Assembly (NCBI RefSeq): GCF_017873135.1
Contig: NZ_JAGGJV010000002.1
Span: 496,001-560,000 of the forward strand
DNA: 64,000 bases
Direction: 5' to 3'
Origin: Rhizobium herbae
GTDB taxonomy: Bacteria; Pseudomonadota; Alphaproteobacteria; Rhizobiales; Rhizobiaceae
Shown: piece after piece, positions 27,544-36,705 of the stretch
Position numbering within the stretch: the first letter of the stretch is position 1
Layout: the number at the start of each line of letters is the position of its first letter
Translations under genes and position numbers: made by a program
Notes under the pieces: model-generated
What the model saw: the letters and a program-made list of their open reading frames with translations, nothing else
What the model was told of the DNA's origin: nothing
The model's database searches: none

Positions 27544-28302
27544 ATGAGCCAATCGCTCGATGGACAGTCTATCCTTGTCACCGGCGCATCAGGCGGCATT
27601 GGCGCCGCGATCGTTGAACGCCTGGCATCTGAAGGTGCCAGACCCATCATCCACTACGGCCGTGATCGCGATGGAGCGGAAGCATTGCTGTCGCGCATTG
27701 GCGGACACGGCTTCATCGTGCAGGCCGATCTGTCTGCTCCCGAAGGCGCCTTTCAGCTTTGGCAAAAAACCGTTGATGCCGCCGGACGGATGCACGGTGT
27801 TGTCAACAATGCCGGAATCCGCACCGAGATTTCCATAGAAGCGTCTCCGGACGATTGGAAAGCCGCCTGGCAGAAGGAATTCCAGATCAATTTCTTCGCT
27901 GCGGCCGATCTTTGCAAGGAAGCGATCCGCCATTTCAAGGCGCATGGCGGCGGCCGGATCGTCAACATGGCAAGCCGCGCCGGACAGCGCGGTTATGCGG
28001 CGGACGCGATGCCCTATGGAGCGAGCAAGGCGGCACTCGTGAACCTGACGAAATCCATCGCTCGCAGCTTTGGCGCAGATGGGGTGACAGCCGTTGCGAT
28101 CGCGCCCGGTTGGGTCCGCACGGACATGGCGGAAGAGTTCATCGCGACGCACGGCAAGGCCGCGGCTGTCGCCGATATCCCAATCGGAGAAATGGCCAGC
28201 CCGGAAGAGGTGGCGGAACTCGTCGCATTCGTGCTGCGCCCGTCGCAGGCATCCCTGAACGGGGCGACGCTTGACGTCAACGGCGGAAGCTACATTCGAT
28301 AG
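27544..28302 (+). CDS. SDR-family oxidoreductase
   Basis: The 252-residue short-chain dehydrogenase has the cofactor motif TGASGGIG near residue 14, NNAG near 89, and the catalytic YGASK near 158, with an upstream Ser in NMASRAG. It ends in a normal GATLDVNGGSYIR. It lies nine bases after the racemase-family gene, so it belongs to the operon. Its substrate is unknown. It might oxidise or reduce a hydroxyl on the imported compound. Confidence 0.9.
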   Translation: MSQSLDGQSILVTGASGGIGAAIVERLASEGARPIIHYGRDRDGAEALLSRIGGHGFIVQADLSAPEGAFQLWQKTVDAAGRMHGVVNNAGIRTEISIEASPDDWKAAWQKEFQINFFAAADLCKEAIRHFKAHGGGRIVNMASRAGQRGYAADAMPYGASKAALVNLTKSIARSFGADGVTAVAIAPGWVRTDMAEEFIATHGKAAAVADIPIGEMASPEEVAELVAFVLRPSQASLNGATLDVNGGSYIR

Positions 28303-28319
28303 AACAGAGGAAGATTGTC

Positions 28320-29075
28320 ATGAAGCGGTTTGAAAACAAGGTTGCCATCGTCACGGGAGCCGGCGGCGGCATAGGGTCGGCAATCGCGTGCCGGCTGGCT
28401 GCCGAAGGCGCTCTCGTTGTTGTCACCGATGTGAATGCGGAAGCAGCAGCGCAGGTTGTCAGCGGCATCGAGGCGGAAGGTGGTGCGGCTGCGGCAATTC
28501 CGGCGGATATTTCGAAGAAGGAAGCCTGCTTCCGCTTGATCGAGGAAGCTCACGGCCTGAACGGCCGTATCGATGTTCTCGTCAACAACGCAGGCATCAA
28601 CCGGCGCGGAAATCTTTTGTCTCTTTCCGACGAGGACTGGGACATCAGCTTCACCGTCAACCTCGACGCGATGTTCCATCTCTGCCGGGCGACCATTCCC
28701 CATATGATCACTGCTGGCGGCGGCGCGATTGTAAACACGGCTTCGCAGTGGGGTCTCTATCCGGCGCCGAACCACATCGCCTACAACACCACGAAGGCTG
28801 CCGTCGCCGCCTTCACCCAGAACCTCGCCCGCGACTATGCTCCCGACAAGATCCGCGTCAACGCCGTGTGCCCCGGCGAGATCCACACGCCCATGCTGGA
28901 AGCAGGCGTCACACGATCCGGACGAACAATCGCCGATCTCGACAAGCTCGTGCCCTTCGGGCGCATCGGCAAACCCGAGGAAGTCGCAGCTCTCGTTGCT
29001 TTCCTCGCATCGGATGAGGCAGCTTTCATGTGCGGATCGCTTGTCGAAATTACGGGCGCGCAGGCTGTTGCGTAG
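28320..29075 (+). CDS. SDR-family oxidoreductase
   Basis: This second, 251-residue short-chain dehydrogenase has TGAGGGIG near residue 14, NNAG near 90 and catalytic YNTTK near 158 with Ser in NTASQWG. It follows the first SDR by 17 bases and is the last gene of the operon. The two SDRs are paralogues but differ throughout, so they probably act on different substrates or cofactors. Such a pair is not part of the basic hydroxyproline pathway. Confidence 0.9.
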   Translation: MKRFENKVAIVTGAGGGIGSAIACRLAAEGALVVVTDVNAEAAAQVVSGIEAEGGAAAAIPADISKKEACFRLIEEAHGLNGRIDVLVNNAGINRRGNLLSLSDEDWDISFTVNLDAMFHLCRATIPHMITAGGGAIVNTASQWGLYPAPNHIAYNTTKAAVAAFTQNLARDYAPDKIRVNAVCPGEIHTPMLEAGVTRSGRTIADLDKLVPFGRIGKPEEVAALVAFLASDEAAFMCGSLVEITGAQAVA

Positions 29076-29579
29076 CGGCGGCTCGCGGCGCTGTCCCACG
29101 GACTTTTAGCAGGCTCGGAATTTGGTCGCATACTACGAGCGGGGGTCATTACGTCCGGAACGCGCCCGCCATCTTGGCCATATAGATAAAGTTCGCCTCG
29201 ACCCAGAAGCGGATATGGAGGTGACTGCGCTGATGGTCTCGGTCGCGCCAGTTCTGACTTTCCCACCAGCCACAGCGAAGGTCGCGATAAGACCTCCTTC
29301 AGTTCGCAACAACCAGATCGACGCATAGGCGACGGTACCAAATCCACCGTGATAGGAGAGCAGGCTTGGGATGGATCACACTGCCTGCCTCCATCGATGT
29401 TTGCGTAGCTGCCGCACAGTCCACGCTCGATGAGATAACCCGCAAGGCAGGCAAGCGATGACCGTCGTCGGCGTCTGGGCAACCAAAACTTCTCGTCCTG
29501 CATTGACCCTGGCAACATTCACTAGCCCAGCAGTGCAATTCGGCTTCTTACCTGCGGACGATGCCGCTATGATCGGGTC
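29076..29579. other. Intergenic stretch after the catabolic operon
   Basis: About 500 bases with no convincing gene. Short open frames occur on both strands, but none shows a recognisable protein pattern. It may contain decayed coding DNA, as does the stretch after the next gene. Confidence 0.4.
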
Positions 29580-30818
29580 ATGGATACCCGTGACTGCAAC
29601 GAGATCGCCGCGTGGTTGGCCGAGGCCGGCCTGCTGGGGATTCGAGACGAGGCCTCGCTGACGCAGGCATTCTGCGAACGATGCGTCGAGGCCGGACTGC
29701 CGCTAGGCAAAGTCTTCGTGATGATCGACACGCTTCATCCGATGTATGAGGCGCGCGCGTTTTTTTGGGACGAGGATCCCGAAAACAATTTCCGCGAAGA
29801 AGAACATGTCGGCAGTCGTGATCCGGAAGGTGCGGGTCAGCGGTCGCGTAGCCCCTTCCTGCAAATGCTGCGTCGGCGCGAGACCTCGCTGCGCTGCCGG
29901 CTGGAGCACGGCGAAACCCACGGCTATCCAGCGATCCAGGAATTGTGTGACGCTGGTCAGACTGACTATCTGGCATTCGTCTACCGCACGCGGCAGGCAG
30001 TACGAGTCGAAGATGTCGATGCATTCTATGCGCGTTTCACCACGGCTCGGCCGGGCGGATTCAGCGACGTTGATGTGGCCTGCCTGGCGCAACTTACGCC
30101 TCACCTCGGCCTCGCCATCAGGTCCGCTGCACAGACCCGGCTGACGAAGACGCTCGCGGAAGCATATCTCGGTCGCGATGCCGGCCGGCGTGTGCTCAGC
30201 GGCGCGATTCGACATGATGCTGTGAGGCGTATCCGGGCCGTGCTCTGGTATTCGGACATCACCGGCTACACCCATCTCTCCGAGTCCGTGCAGGTCGATC
30301 AGTTGATCCCTCTGATCAACGACTATGCGGAGGCGGTGATTGGGGCGGTCAGGTCGGCCGGCGGTGATGTCCTGAAGCTGATCGGAGACGGTGTGCTGGC
30401 GATATTTACGAGTTCCCGGCCGGAATATGCGTGCCGAGCGGCCGTTGACGCGGAGCACGATCTACGGCTGCGGCTCGGCCAGCTTGCACGCCGCCGCAAA
30501 ACAGAGGGCCTACCTGTCGCCGACATCCATCTCGGTCTGCATGCGGGCGATGTATTCTACGGCAACATCGGCACACCCGACCGGCTCGATTTCACTGTGG
30601 TTGGCCAAGCAGTCAATGAAGTAAGCCGCATCAGCGACATGTGCCAATCCACAGGGCGAAACATGCTCTGCTCCTCGGAGTTCGCCGACCTCCTGCTGGG
30701 GGCGGAACGAGACAAGCTCGTTTCCGTCGGGCGATTTGCGTTGAAAGGCGTTGGAAAAGCCAAGGAATTGTTCACGCTCGATCCAAGCCTTGCAGCCGCG
30801 GATACGACATCGAAATGA
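29580..30818 (+). CDS. Class III adenylate/guanylate cyclase, soluble, with unassigned N-terminal domain
   Basis: The 412-residue protein should make cyclic AMP, or less likely cyclic GMP. The C-terminal catalytic domain (about residues 210–400) has both metal-binding aspartates: Asp226 in WYSDITGYT and Asp270 in KLIGDGVLAIF. FTVVGQAVNEVSRI carries the expected Asn-x-x-x-Arg transition-state pair. The N-terminal 190 residues have no membrane span and no domain I can name; it may be a sensor. Rhizobia often carry many such cyclases. The gene is isolated, with a methyltransferase remnant downstream. Confidence 0.92.
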   Translation: MDTRDCNEIAAWLAEAGLLGIRDEASLTQAFCERCVEAGLPLGKVFVMIDTLHPMYEARAFFWDEDPENNFREEEHVGSRDPEGAGQRSRSPFLQMLRRRETSLRCRLEHGETHGYPAIQELCDAGQTDYLAFVYRTRQAVRVEDVDAFYARFTTARPGGFSDVDVACLAQLTPHLGLAIRSAAQTRLTKTLAEAYLGRDAGRRVLSGAIRHDAVRRIRAVLWYSDITGYTHLSESVQVDQLIPLINDYAEAVIGAVRSAGGDVLKLIGDGVLAIFTSSRPEYACRAAVDAEHDLRLRLGQLARRRKTEGLPVADIHLGLHAGDVFYGNIGTPDRLDFTVVGQAVNEVSRISDMCQSTGRNMLCSSEFADLLLGAERDKLVSVGRFALKGVGKAKELFTLDPSLAAADTTSK

Positions 30819-30855
30819 GGGCCTCTCGCCGGCGGGCATCTGTGGCGAGGCATTG

Positions 30856-31040
30856 ATGGGGCAAGACCTGTCGCTGCGTCTGGCCGCCTGTATGAATACG
30901 CTTCCGCTTAGACAGGGCATGCCCGTATTGGAGATCGGATGCGGCTGCAGCCCGCGACTCGTGGCGAGCCTTGAACGTCCGCTTGATCAGAACCGAGACC
31001 AAAAGCTGACAATCCGCACACGGCCCCAAAATTGTCACCC
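30856..31040 (+). pseudogene. Remnant of a SAM-dependent methyltransferase
   Basis: From ATG 30856 the frame reads MGQDLSLRLAACMNTLPLRQ followed by GMPVLEIGCGCSPRLVASL. This is the start and SAM-binding motif I of a small methyltransferase family that is usually about 200 residues long. The normal continuation (an acidic SAM-ribose strand and later motifs) is missing. The frame then runs into unrelated sequence opposite the next gene. It is best read as a 3'-truncated, non-functional gene. Confidence 0.6.
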
Positions 31041-31107
31041 GTCCAGGCCGAGGCCAACGACCGCCTCTAGCGCAAACTCGCCCTTCATGAACCTTTGCAG
31101 CCCCCCT

Positions 31108-31824
31108 TCACCACCCGCGCCAGCCGGCCGAGGCGACCAGTTCGTTGCGGATGAAGGCGATGTCGTCGGAGGCGGCGAGGGTGCCGGCTCCGGTGAGCCT
31201 GCCGCGGCGGCGCAGGGTCGTCAGGCCGGCAATGCGCCGTGGCATTGTCCCGGGGACGTCGGGTTCGTAAAGGTCTTCCGCGTCAAAGCTTGCCGGGTCG
31301 ACCGAGACGACGCGGATTCCGCGCGCGGCGAATTCGCGGGCAAGGCCGAGCGTCAGCATATCGATGGCGCCCTTGATAGTGGAATGCGCCTCCTCATTCG
31401 ATGTGGCATTGCCCGTCGCGCTCATATTGATGATGATGCCGCCCTTGTTGCCGAACTGCCGGGCGGCTTCCTGGCACATCAGGAAGGTGCCGAAGACATT
31501 GACGGCGAATGCCCGGTGCGGATCCGCCGGCTCGACCCGGAAGATGCCGGCATTGTTGACGACGATGTCGGGCCTGCCGAAAATCTCGTCGGTGGCGCGG
31601 AAGATGCGCCTGACGTCCTGCGATTTCGAAACATCGCCCTGGACGGCAATGGCCCGGCCGCCGTGCCTGACGATATCGGCCGCGATACGAGCGGCGCCCT
31701 CCATGTCCGCCGCGTCGTTGACCACGACGGCAGCGCCTTCGCCGGCAAGGCGGCCGGCGATCCGCGCCGTCGGCCCGTTGGACACTCCGGTGACGATAGC
31801 GATTTTTCCGGTCAATCTGGTCAT
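31108..31824 (-). CDS. Atypical SDR-family protein lacking the catalytic Tyr
   Basis: The 238-residue protein has the short-chain dehydrogenase fold, with TGVSNGPTARIAGRLA at the cofactor loop, NNAG near residue 83, and a plausible Ser in NMSATG. The motif that should read YxxxK reads HSTIK, so the catalytic Tyr is replaced by His while Lys is kept. The cofactor loop lacks the final GIG. It may be a degenerate or binding-only member, or use an unusual mechanism. ATG 31824 gives MTRLTGKIAIVTG and is preferred to a start 54 bases upstream. It is divergent from an AraC regulator gene 203 bases away. Confidence 0.85.
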   Translation of the reverse strand: MTRLTGKIAIVTGVSNGPTARIAGRLAGEGAAVVVNDAADMEGAARIAADIVRHGGRAIAVQGDVSKSQDVRRIFRATDEIFGRPDIVVNNAGIFRVEPADPHRAFAVNVFGTFLMCQEAARQFGNKGGIIINMSATGNATSNEEAHSTIKGAIDMLTLGLAREFAARGIRVVSVDPASFDAEDLYEPDVPGTMPRRIAGLTTLRRRGRLTGAGTLAASDDIAFIRNELVASAGWRGW

Positions 31825-32027
31825 GGGGCTCTTCCTTGATTCGCCGGACCGCGTTCGTCCGATGAGCCGATCATGCAACGGATACGTGTCCGGGTGTTAC
31901 AGCGATCCTCCGAGATTTATATGCGATCCTGCAAATTTCGGTATCACCGCATTCCCCAGGCGACAATTTCGGGGTAGCGTCGAAACTGCCGGAAACACCG
32001 GCGGAAACCGGGAAGCCTTATCGTTCC

Positions 32028-32936
32028 ATGCAAGATCAATCCGAGAGATTCGCGGAAATCGCCTCGATCATTTCACGGCACGTGTCCGGAACGGGGATGT
32101 TCGAAACCGCCATCGAAAACCTGTTCTTCGGGCGCCAGACCGCGCCGACGAACCCGGTGCATCTGGCCCATCGCCCGGCCTTCGCCCTCATCGCCCAGGG
32201 CGAAAAAAGCGTGACGCTGGGGCAGGATGTCTATCGCTATGGGGTCGGCGATTGTGTTGTGGTGTCGTTCGACCTGCCGGTCATCTCCCGGGTCAGCGTC
32301 GCCAGTCCGCAGACGCCGCATCTGGGTCTTGGCATGATGATCAATCCCGACCGGCTGCGCGAGGTACTGCAGCGGATCGCCGTTCCATCCGTCGCGGCAA
32401 CGGCCGACGGCATGCGGGGGCTTGCCGTCCACAAGGCGTCGCCGGCGCTCGTGGATGCGACGCTCCGCTATCTCAGGCTCCTTGATACTCCGAACGATAT
32501 TGCCGGGCTTGCCCCTCTCGTCGAGCAGGAAATTCTCTATCATCTTCTGACGGGGCCTTACGGACCCCGGCTGATCCAGATCGCCACGGCAGACAGTCCC
32601 GGAAACCGGGTCGCCAAGGCGATCGCCTGGCTGCGGGAAAACTATGCCTTGCCGTTGCGCATCGAGGACCTGGCCGAACATGTCGGCATGAGCGTGTCCT
32701 CGCTGCATCATCACTTCAAGGCGGTCGCCGCGATGACGCCGATGCAATATCAGAAGCAGCTCCGGCTCAACGAGGCGAGGCGCCTGATGCTGGTCGAGAA
32801 CATCGACGCCGGAACCGCCGGGCATCGGGTCGGCTACCAGAGCCCGTCCCAGTTCGGGCTGGAATATACCCGTCTCTACGGTCTGTCGCCGCTGCGCGAC
32901 GTCGCCGCGCTCAGGACCCAGGTGGCGGCCGAGTAA
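32028..32936 (+). CDS. AraC-family transcriptional regulator (AraC_N type)
   Basis: The 302-residue protein has an N-terminal AraC_N-type sensor domain (FFGRQTAPTNPVHLAHRPAF onwards) and a C-terminal double helix-turn-helix at about residues 200–295. Typical elements are LRIEDLAEHVGMSVSSLHHH and GHRVGYQSPSQFGLEYTRLY. It is divergent from the atypical SDR, and regulators of this group often control the adjacent SDR. No inducer can be named. Confidence 0.92.
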   Translation: MQDQSERFAEIASIISRHVSGTGMFETAIENLFFGRQTAPTNPVHLAHRPAFALIAQGEKSVTLGQDVYRYGVGDCVVVSFDLPVISRVSVASPQTPHLGLGMMINPDRLREVLQRIAVPSVAATADGMRGLAVHKASPALVDATLRYLRLLDTPNDIAGLAPLVEQEILYHLLTGPYGPRLIQIATADSPGNRVAKAIAWLRENYALPLRIEDLAEHVGMSVSSLHHHFKAVAAMTPMQYQKQLRLNEARRLMLVENIDAGTAGHRVGYQSPSQFGLEYTRLYGLSPLRDVAALRTQVAAE

Positions 32937-32946
32937 CGCCCCGAGG

Positions 32947-33072
32947 GTGGAACAGTTGGAGGAAAACCGGAAGCTCGACGCGCTCAGCGCGCTGCCGCCG
33001 GAATATCCGGGCTGGATGCTGGAGCGGCAGGGTGCAGCCCGGCGTCCGCAGCCGTTCAAGCCCAAGCTATGA
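32947..33072 (+). CDS. Possible 41-residue small protein or gene remnant
   Basis: A GTG-started frame ten bases after the AraC gene encodes EQLEENRKLDALSALPPEYP followed by a short Arg/Pro/Lys-rich end. The composition looks protein-like, but there is no clear ribosome site and no family match I recognise. It could equally be the end of a lost gene. Low confidence. Confidence 0.25.
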   Translation: MEQLEENRKLDALSALPPEYPGWMLERQGAARRPQPFKPKL

Positions 33073-33150
33073 TGCCGCATGAGGGGGCCTTTTCAACCGG
33101 AAGGCTTGCATCACCGTCGTATTCCGCCGACAAGGAAACCTGCCTGAACA

Positions 33151-34323
33151 TTGTCAGCTGAAAGTGACGCATTGACCGACAACCCCGCCGCCGCCATCGA
33201 TGCCATCACGCAGATCAGTGCCGTACCGACCATTCTCGACGTGGTCTGCAAGACGACCGGCATGCGTTTTGCGGCGGTGGCGCGGGTGACAGTGGATCGC
33301 TGGATCGCCTGCAGCGTTCGCGACGAGATCGCCTTCGGCCTGGAGCCGGGCGGCGAATTGAAGATCGAGACGACGATCTGCAACGAGATCCGGGATCACC
33401 GCCAGGCTGTCATCATCGACAATGTTGCCGAGGATCCGGCCTATGCCAACCACCACACGCCGGCGATCTATGGGTTGCAGAGCTATATTTCCATGCCGAT
33501 CACGCTGGCCGACGGCTCCTTCTTCGGCACGCTCTGCGCCATCGACACGGTGCCGCGCACGCTGAACACGCCGGAAACCGTCGGCATGTTCCAGCTGTTT
33601 GCCAATCTGATCGCCTTCCATCTCGACGCCCAGCAGCGCATCGACCAGGAGCGGCAGGCAAGCGAGCTGCGCGAGCAGTTCATCGCCGTGCTCGGCCATG
33701 ATCTGCGCAATCCGCTGGCGTCGCTGGATGCCGGCACGCGCATGCTGCTGCGCTCGGTGGAGGACGACAAGGGTAAGACGGTGCTTGCACTGATGCGGAG
33801 CAGCATCGCGCGCATGTCGGGCCTGATCGACAACGTGCTCGATTTCGCCCGCGGCAGGCTCGGCGGCGGTATCGCCGTGGAGCAGGCGAGCCGGGTGCCG
33901 CTCAAGCCGGTGATGGAGCAGGTGATCGGGGAGCTGAGGATGGCCAATCCGGGACGGCGGATCGACGCCGACCTGACGGAAGCGCTGGTGCGCTGCGACG
34001 AGGGCCGCATCGGGCAGTTGCTGTCGAACCTGCTTGCCAATGCCCTGACCCATGGCGATCCCGAAGCGCCGATCCGGGTGCGATCGACCATTGCGGGCGA
34101 CCGCTTCGAGCTGTCGGTAGCGAATGCCGGCGAGCCGATCCCGCAGGCGGTGGTCAAGGACCTCTTCAAGCCTTTCGTGCGCGCTTCGGCCAAGGCCAAC
34201 CTGCAGGGGCTGGGTCTCGGACTTTACATCGCCTCGGAAATCGCCAAGGCGCACAAGGGTCAGCTGACGGTCATTTCGGCACCCGAGGAGACCTGCTTCA
34301 CCTTTCGCATGCCGCAACAATGA
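33151..34323 (+). CDS. GAF-domain sensor histidine kinase
   Basis: The 390-residue soluble kinase has an N-terminal GAF domain (about residues 15–165, with ISMPITLADGSFFGTLCAID). A HisKA helix pair follows, with the phosphorylated His183 in VLGHDLRNPLASLD. The C-terminal ATP-binding domain carries LLSNLLANALTHG (N box) and GLGLGLYIASEIAKAHKG (G box). No membrane span is seen, so it senses a cytoplasmic signal. The start is uncertain: TTG 33151, or TTG 33172. No response regulator is adjacent, so it is an orphan kinase. Confidence 0.92.
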   Translation: MSAESDALTDNPAAAIDAITQISAVPTILDVVCKTTGMRFAAVARVTVDRWIACSVRDEIAFGLEPGGELKIETTICNEIRDHRQAVIIDNVAEDPAYANHHTPAIYGLQSYISMPITLADGSFFGTLCAIDTVPRTLNTPETVGMFQLFANLIAFHLDAQQRIDQERQASELREQFIAVLGHDLRNPLASLDAGTRMLLRSVEDDKGKTVLALMRSSIARMSGLIDNVLDFARGRLGGGIAVEQASRVPLKPVMEQVIGELRMANPGRRIDADLTEALVRCDEGRIGQLLSNLLANALTHGDPEAPIRVRSTIAGDRFELSVANAGEPIPQAVVKDLFKPFVRASAKANLQGLGLGLYIASEIAKAHKGQLTVISAPEETCFTFRMPQQ

Positions 34324-34351
34324 ACCGGCGCTGCGCTTTATCCCGCTGGCT

Positions 34352-34687
34352 CTAGCGGCGGTCGCCGTTCACGCCGTCGTCGCCCGGCCAGAGGCAGAGC
34401 GCGATGAAGATGACGGGGCTGAGCACGGGTATGAACAGGCAGATGGCGAGATGGCCGGGATAGCCGATATCGTGCAGCCGCTTGATGGTCAGCATGACGA
34501 TCGATGCGGTGGAGACGAGGCCGGTCACCACCAGCGCCAATGTCCACAGAGCCAGGGCAAGATCATTTTCCTGATGCGCCAACATGCGCGTCAGAACGAA
34601 GCCGCCGATGGCGGCCCAGAACAGCCAGCCGAGAAAATAGGGCCGGCGACTGAGGCGGCCGGAGGGGCTGAAGAACAGCCAGGACAT
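34352..34687 (-). CDS. DUF805 family membrane protein
   Basis: The 111-residue protein has three or four hydrophobic segments and the DUF805 pattern: SWLFFSPSGRLSRRPYFLGW at the start and KRLHDIGYPGHLAI in the middle. ATG 34687 matches the usual family start; ATG 34711 would add eight residues. The function is unknown. It directly follows dapD; in related genomes it lies between dapD and dapE. Confidence 0.88.
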   Translation of the reverse strand: MSWLFFSPSGRLSRRPYFLGWLFWAAIGGFVLTRMLAHQENDLALALWTLALVVTGLVSTASIVMLTIKRLHDIGYPGHLAICLFIPVLSPVIFIALCLWPGDDGVNGDRR

Positions 34688-34714
34688 GCTTTGCTGCCCC
34701 TCCGTCGCCATCGA

Positions 34715-35572
34715 TCAGTCCCGCAGCAGTTCGTTGATGCCGGTCTTCGAGCGGGTCTTCTCGTCGACGCGCTTGACGATGACGGCGCAGTAGAGGTTCG
34801 GCGCGGGCAGGCCGTTCGGCATGGTGGCGCCCGAACCCATCGAGCCGGCGACGACGACGGAATAGGGCGGCACTTCGCCATAGGTCACTTCGCCGGTGGC
34901 GCGGTCGACGATCTTGGTGGACTTGCCGATGAACACGCCCATGCCGAGCACCGAGCCCTCGCGCACGATGCAGCCTTCGACCACCTCGGAGCGGGCGCCG
35001 ATGAAGCAGTTGTCCTCGATGATCGTCGGGCCGGCCTGCATCGGCTCCAGCACGCCGCCGATGCCGACGCCGCCGGACAGGTGCACATGCTTGCCGATCT
35101 GGGCGCAGGAACCGACCGTCGCCCAGGTGTCGACCATGGTGCCTTCGCCGACATAGGCGCCGAGATTGACGAAGGACGGCATCAGGATGGCGTTCGGGGC
35201 GATATAGGCGGACCGGCGGACGACCGCATTCGGCACGGCGCGGAAGCCGGCCTCGCGGAACTGGTTTTCGCCCCAGCCCTCGAACTTCGACGGCACCTTG
35301 TCCCACCAGGTCGACTGGCCCGAACCGCCCTTGACCACTTCCATGTCGTTGAGGCGGAAGGACAAGAGAACGGCCTTCTTCAGCCACTGATTGACGGTCC
35401 AGTTGCCGTCTTCGCCGCGCTCCGCCACGCGCACCTTGCCAGCGTCGAGCAGATCGAGCGCGGTATCCACCGCATCGCGGATCTCGCCCTTGGTGTTGAT
35501 GGTCACGGTATCGCGGTTGTCGAAAGCGGTGTCGATGGTCTTCGACAGGGAAGCGAGATCAGGGGTCGTCAT
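34715..35572 (-). CDS. dapD: Tetrahydrodipicolinate N-succinyltransferase
   Basis: DapD transfers succinate from succinyl-CoA to tetrahydrodipicolinate in the lysine/diaminopimelate pathway. The 285-residue protein has the helical N-terminal domain and a left-handed beta-helix from about residue 115 ([20 protein letters not shown], and [20 protein letters not shown]). An AAGGAATT site precedes the ATG. It shares the pathway with dapE but is separated from it by the accessory stretch at 16.3–34.3 kb. Confidence 0.97.
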   Translation of the reverse strand: MTTPDLASLSKTIDTAFDNRDTVTINTKGEIRDAVDTALDLLDAGKVRVAERGEDGNWTVNQWLKKAVLLSFRLNDMEVVKGGSGQSTWWDKVPSKFEGWGENQFREAGFRAVPNAVVRRSAYIAPNAILMPSFVNLGAYVGEGTMVDTWATVGSCAQIGKHVHLSGGVGIGGVLEPMQAGPTIIEDNCFIGARSEVVEGCIVREGSVLGMGVFIGKSTKIVDRATGEVTYGEVPPYSVVVAGSMGSGATMPNGLPAPNLYCAVIVKRVDEKTRSKTGINELLRD

Positions 35573-35779
35573 CGGAATTCCTTAAACTTCGGCGTCTATC
35601 GTAATCTGCTCTAGAGCATGATCCCGAAAAATTGAAGTGATTTTCGGTTGCGGTCGGCACGGGATGAAGGTGTATGTCACGCGATGGCTGCGGGTGATTT
35701 GATCCGTAGCGCGGGATGACATGGGAAGGAGCATCCGGCAGCGATGAAGAGCGGCCGGTTTGCGGCAGGAAAGTTTGAC

Positions 35780-36679
35780 ATGGCACGTGTGAAGAAGACG
35801 AATTTGCGGCGCAAGGACGGGGTCTGGGATCCGCTGGTCGATAGCGAGCAGGCAAAACACCGGGCGGCGGGCGTCCCGCAGACACCGCAATCGATGTCGC
35901 CCTCCTACAGGCTCGCCTATACCGACGACGATTTTTTGACGCGCGAGGAACTGCGCCCGGTCCGGCTGCAGCTGGAACTCCTGAAACCCGACATGATCCT
36001 GACCGAGCGCGGGATCACATCGACGGTGGTGATGTTCGGCGGCGCCCGCATTCCCGAACCGGGCGGCGACGCCTGGGCGGCGAAGAACGAGACGCAGCGC
36101 AAGAACCTGACGGCCGCCTCGATCTACTACGAGGAAGCGCGGAAATTCTCCCGGCTGTGCTCGCTGCATTCGGCGCAGTCCGGCTACAAGGAATATGTCG
36201 TCACCACCGGCGGCGGGCCGGGCGTGATGGAGGCGGGCAACCGGGGTGCGGCCGAAATCGGCGCGCCGTCGATCGGCCTCAACATCGTGCTGCCGCACGA
36301 GCAGGCGCCGAACCGCTATGTGACGCCGGAGCTCTCGTTCAACTTCCACTATTTCGCCATCCGCAAGATGCATTTCCTGCTGCGCGCCAAGGCCGTCGTG
36401 GTGTTTCCCGGCGGCTTCGGCACGCTCGACGAATTGTTCGAGACGATCACGCTGATGCAGACCGGCCGCATGGCGCTGGTGCCGCTGATCCTGTTCGGCG
36501 AGAAATTCTGGCGCAAGATCATCGATTTCGAAGCGCTCGCCGAGTTCGGCACCATCGCCCCGAACGACGTCGATCTGCTCCAGTTCGTCGAAACGGCCGA
36601 TGAAGCCTGGGAGATCATCGCGAGATTCTACGAGACGGTCGACCCGGCTGCGGTGCCTGTGGCTTCCGGCGCACGGTAA
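35780..36679 (+). CDS. LOG-family protein (nucleotide 5'-monophosphate nucleosidase-like)
   Basis: The 299-residue protein has the Lonely-Guy signatures GGGPGVMEAGNRGA and FPGGFGTLDELFETIT in a Rossmann-like fold. Related enzymes release ribose 5-phosphate from nucleotide monophosphates, including cytokinin precursors; the long rhizobial form has an extra N-terminal region of about 90 residues. ATG 35780 follows AGGAA by seven bases; ATG 35744 would add twelve residues. The substrate is not known. It is divergent from dapD. Confidence 0.87.
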   Translation: MARVKKTNLRRKDGVWDPLVDSEQAKHRAAGVPQTPQSMSPSYRLAYTDDDFLTREELRPVRLQLELLKPDMILTERGITSTVVMFGGARIPEPGGDAWAAKNETQRKNLTAASIYYEEARKFSRLCSLHSAQSGYKEYVVTTGGGPGVMEAGNRGAAEIGAPSIGLNIVLPHEQAPNRYVTPELSFNFHYFAIRKMHFLLRAKAVVVFPGGFGTLDELFETITLMQTGRMALVPLILFGEKFWRKIIDFEALAEFGTIAPNDVDLLQFVETADEAWEIIARFYETVDPAAVPVASGAR

Positions 36680-36705
36680 GTGCCTGCTGTTCTTTGATTG
36701 GTCAG

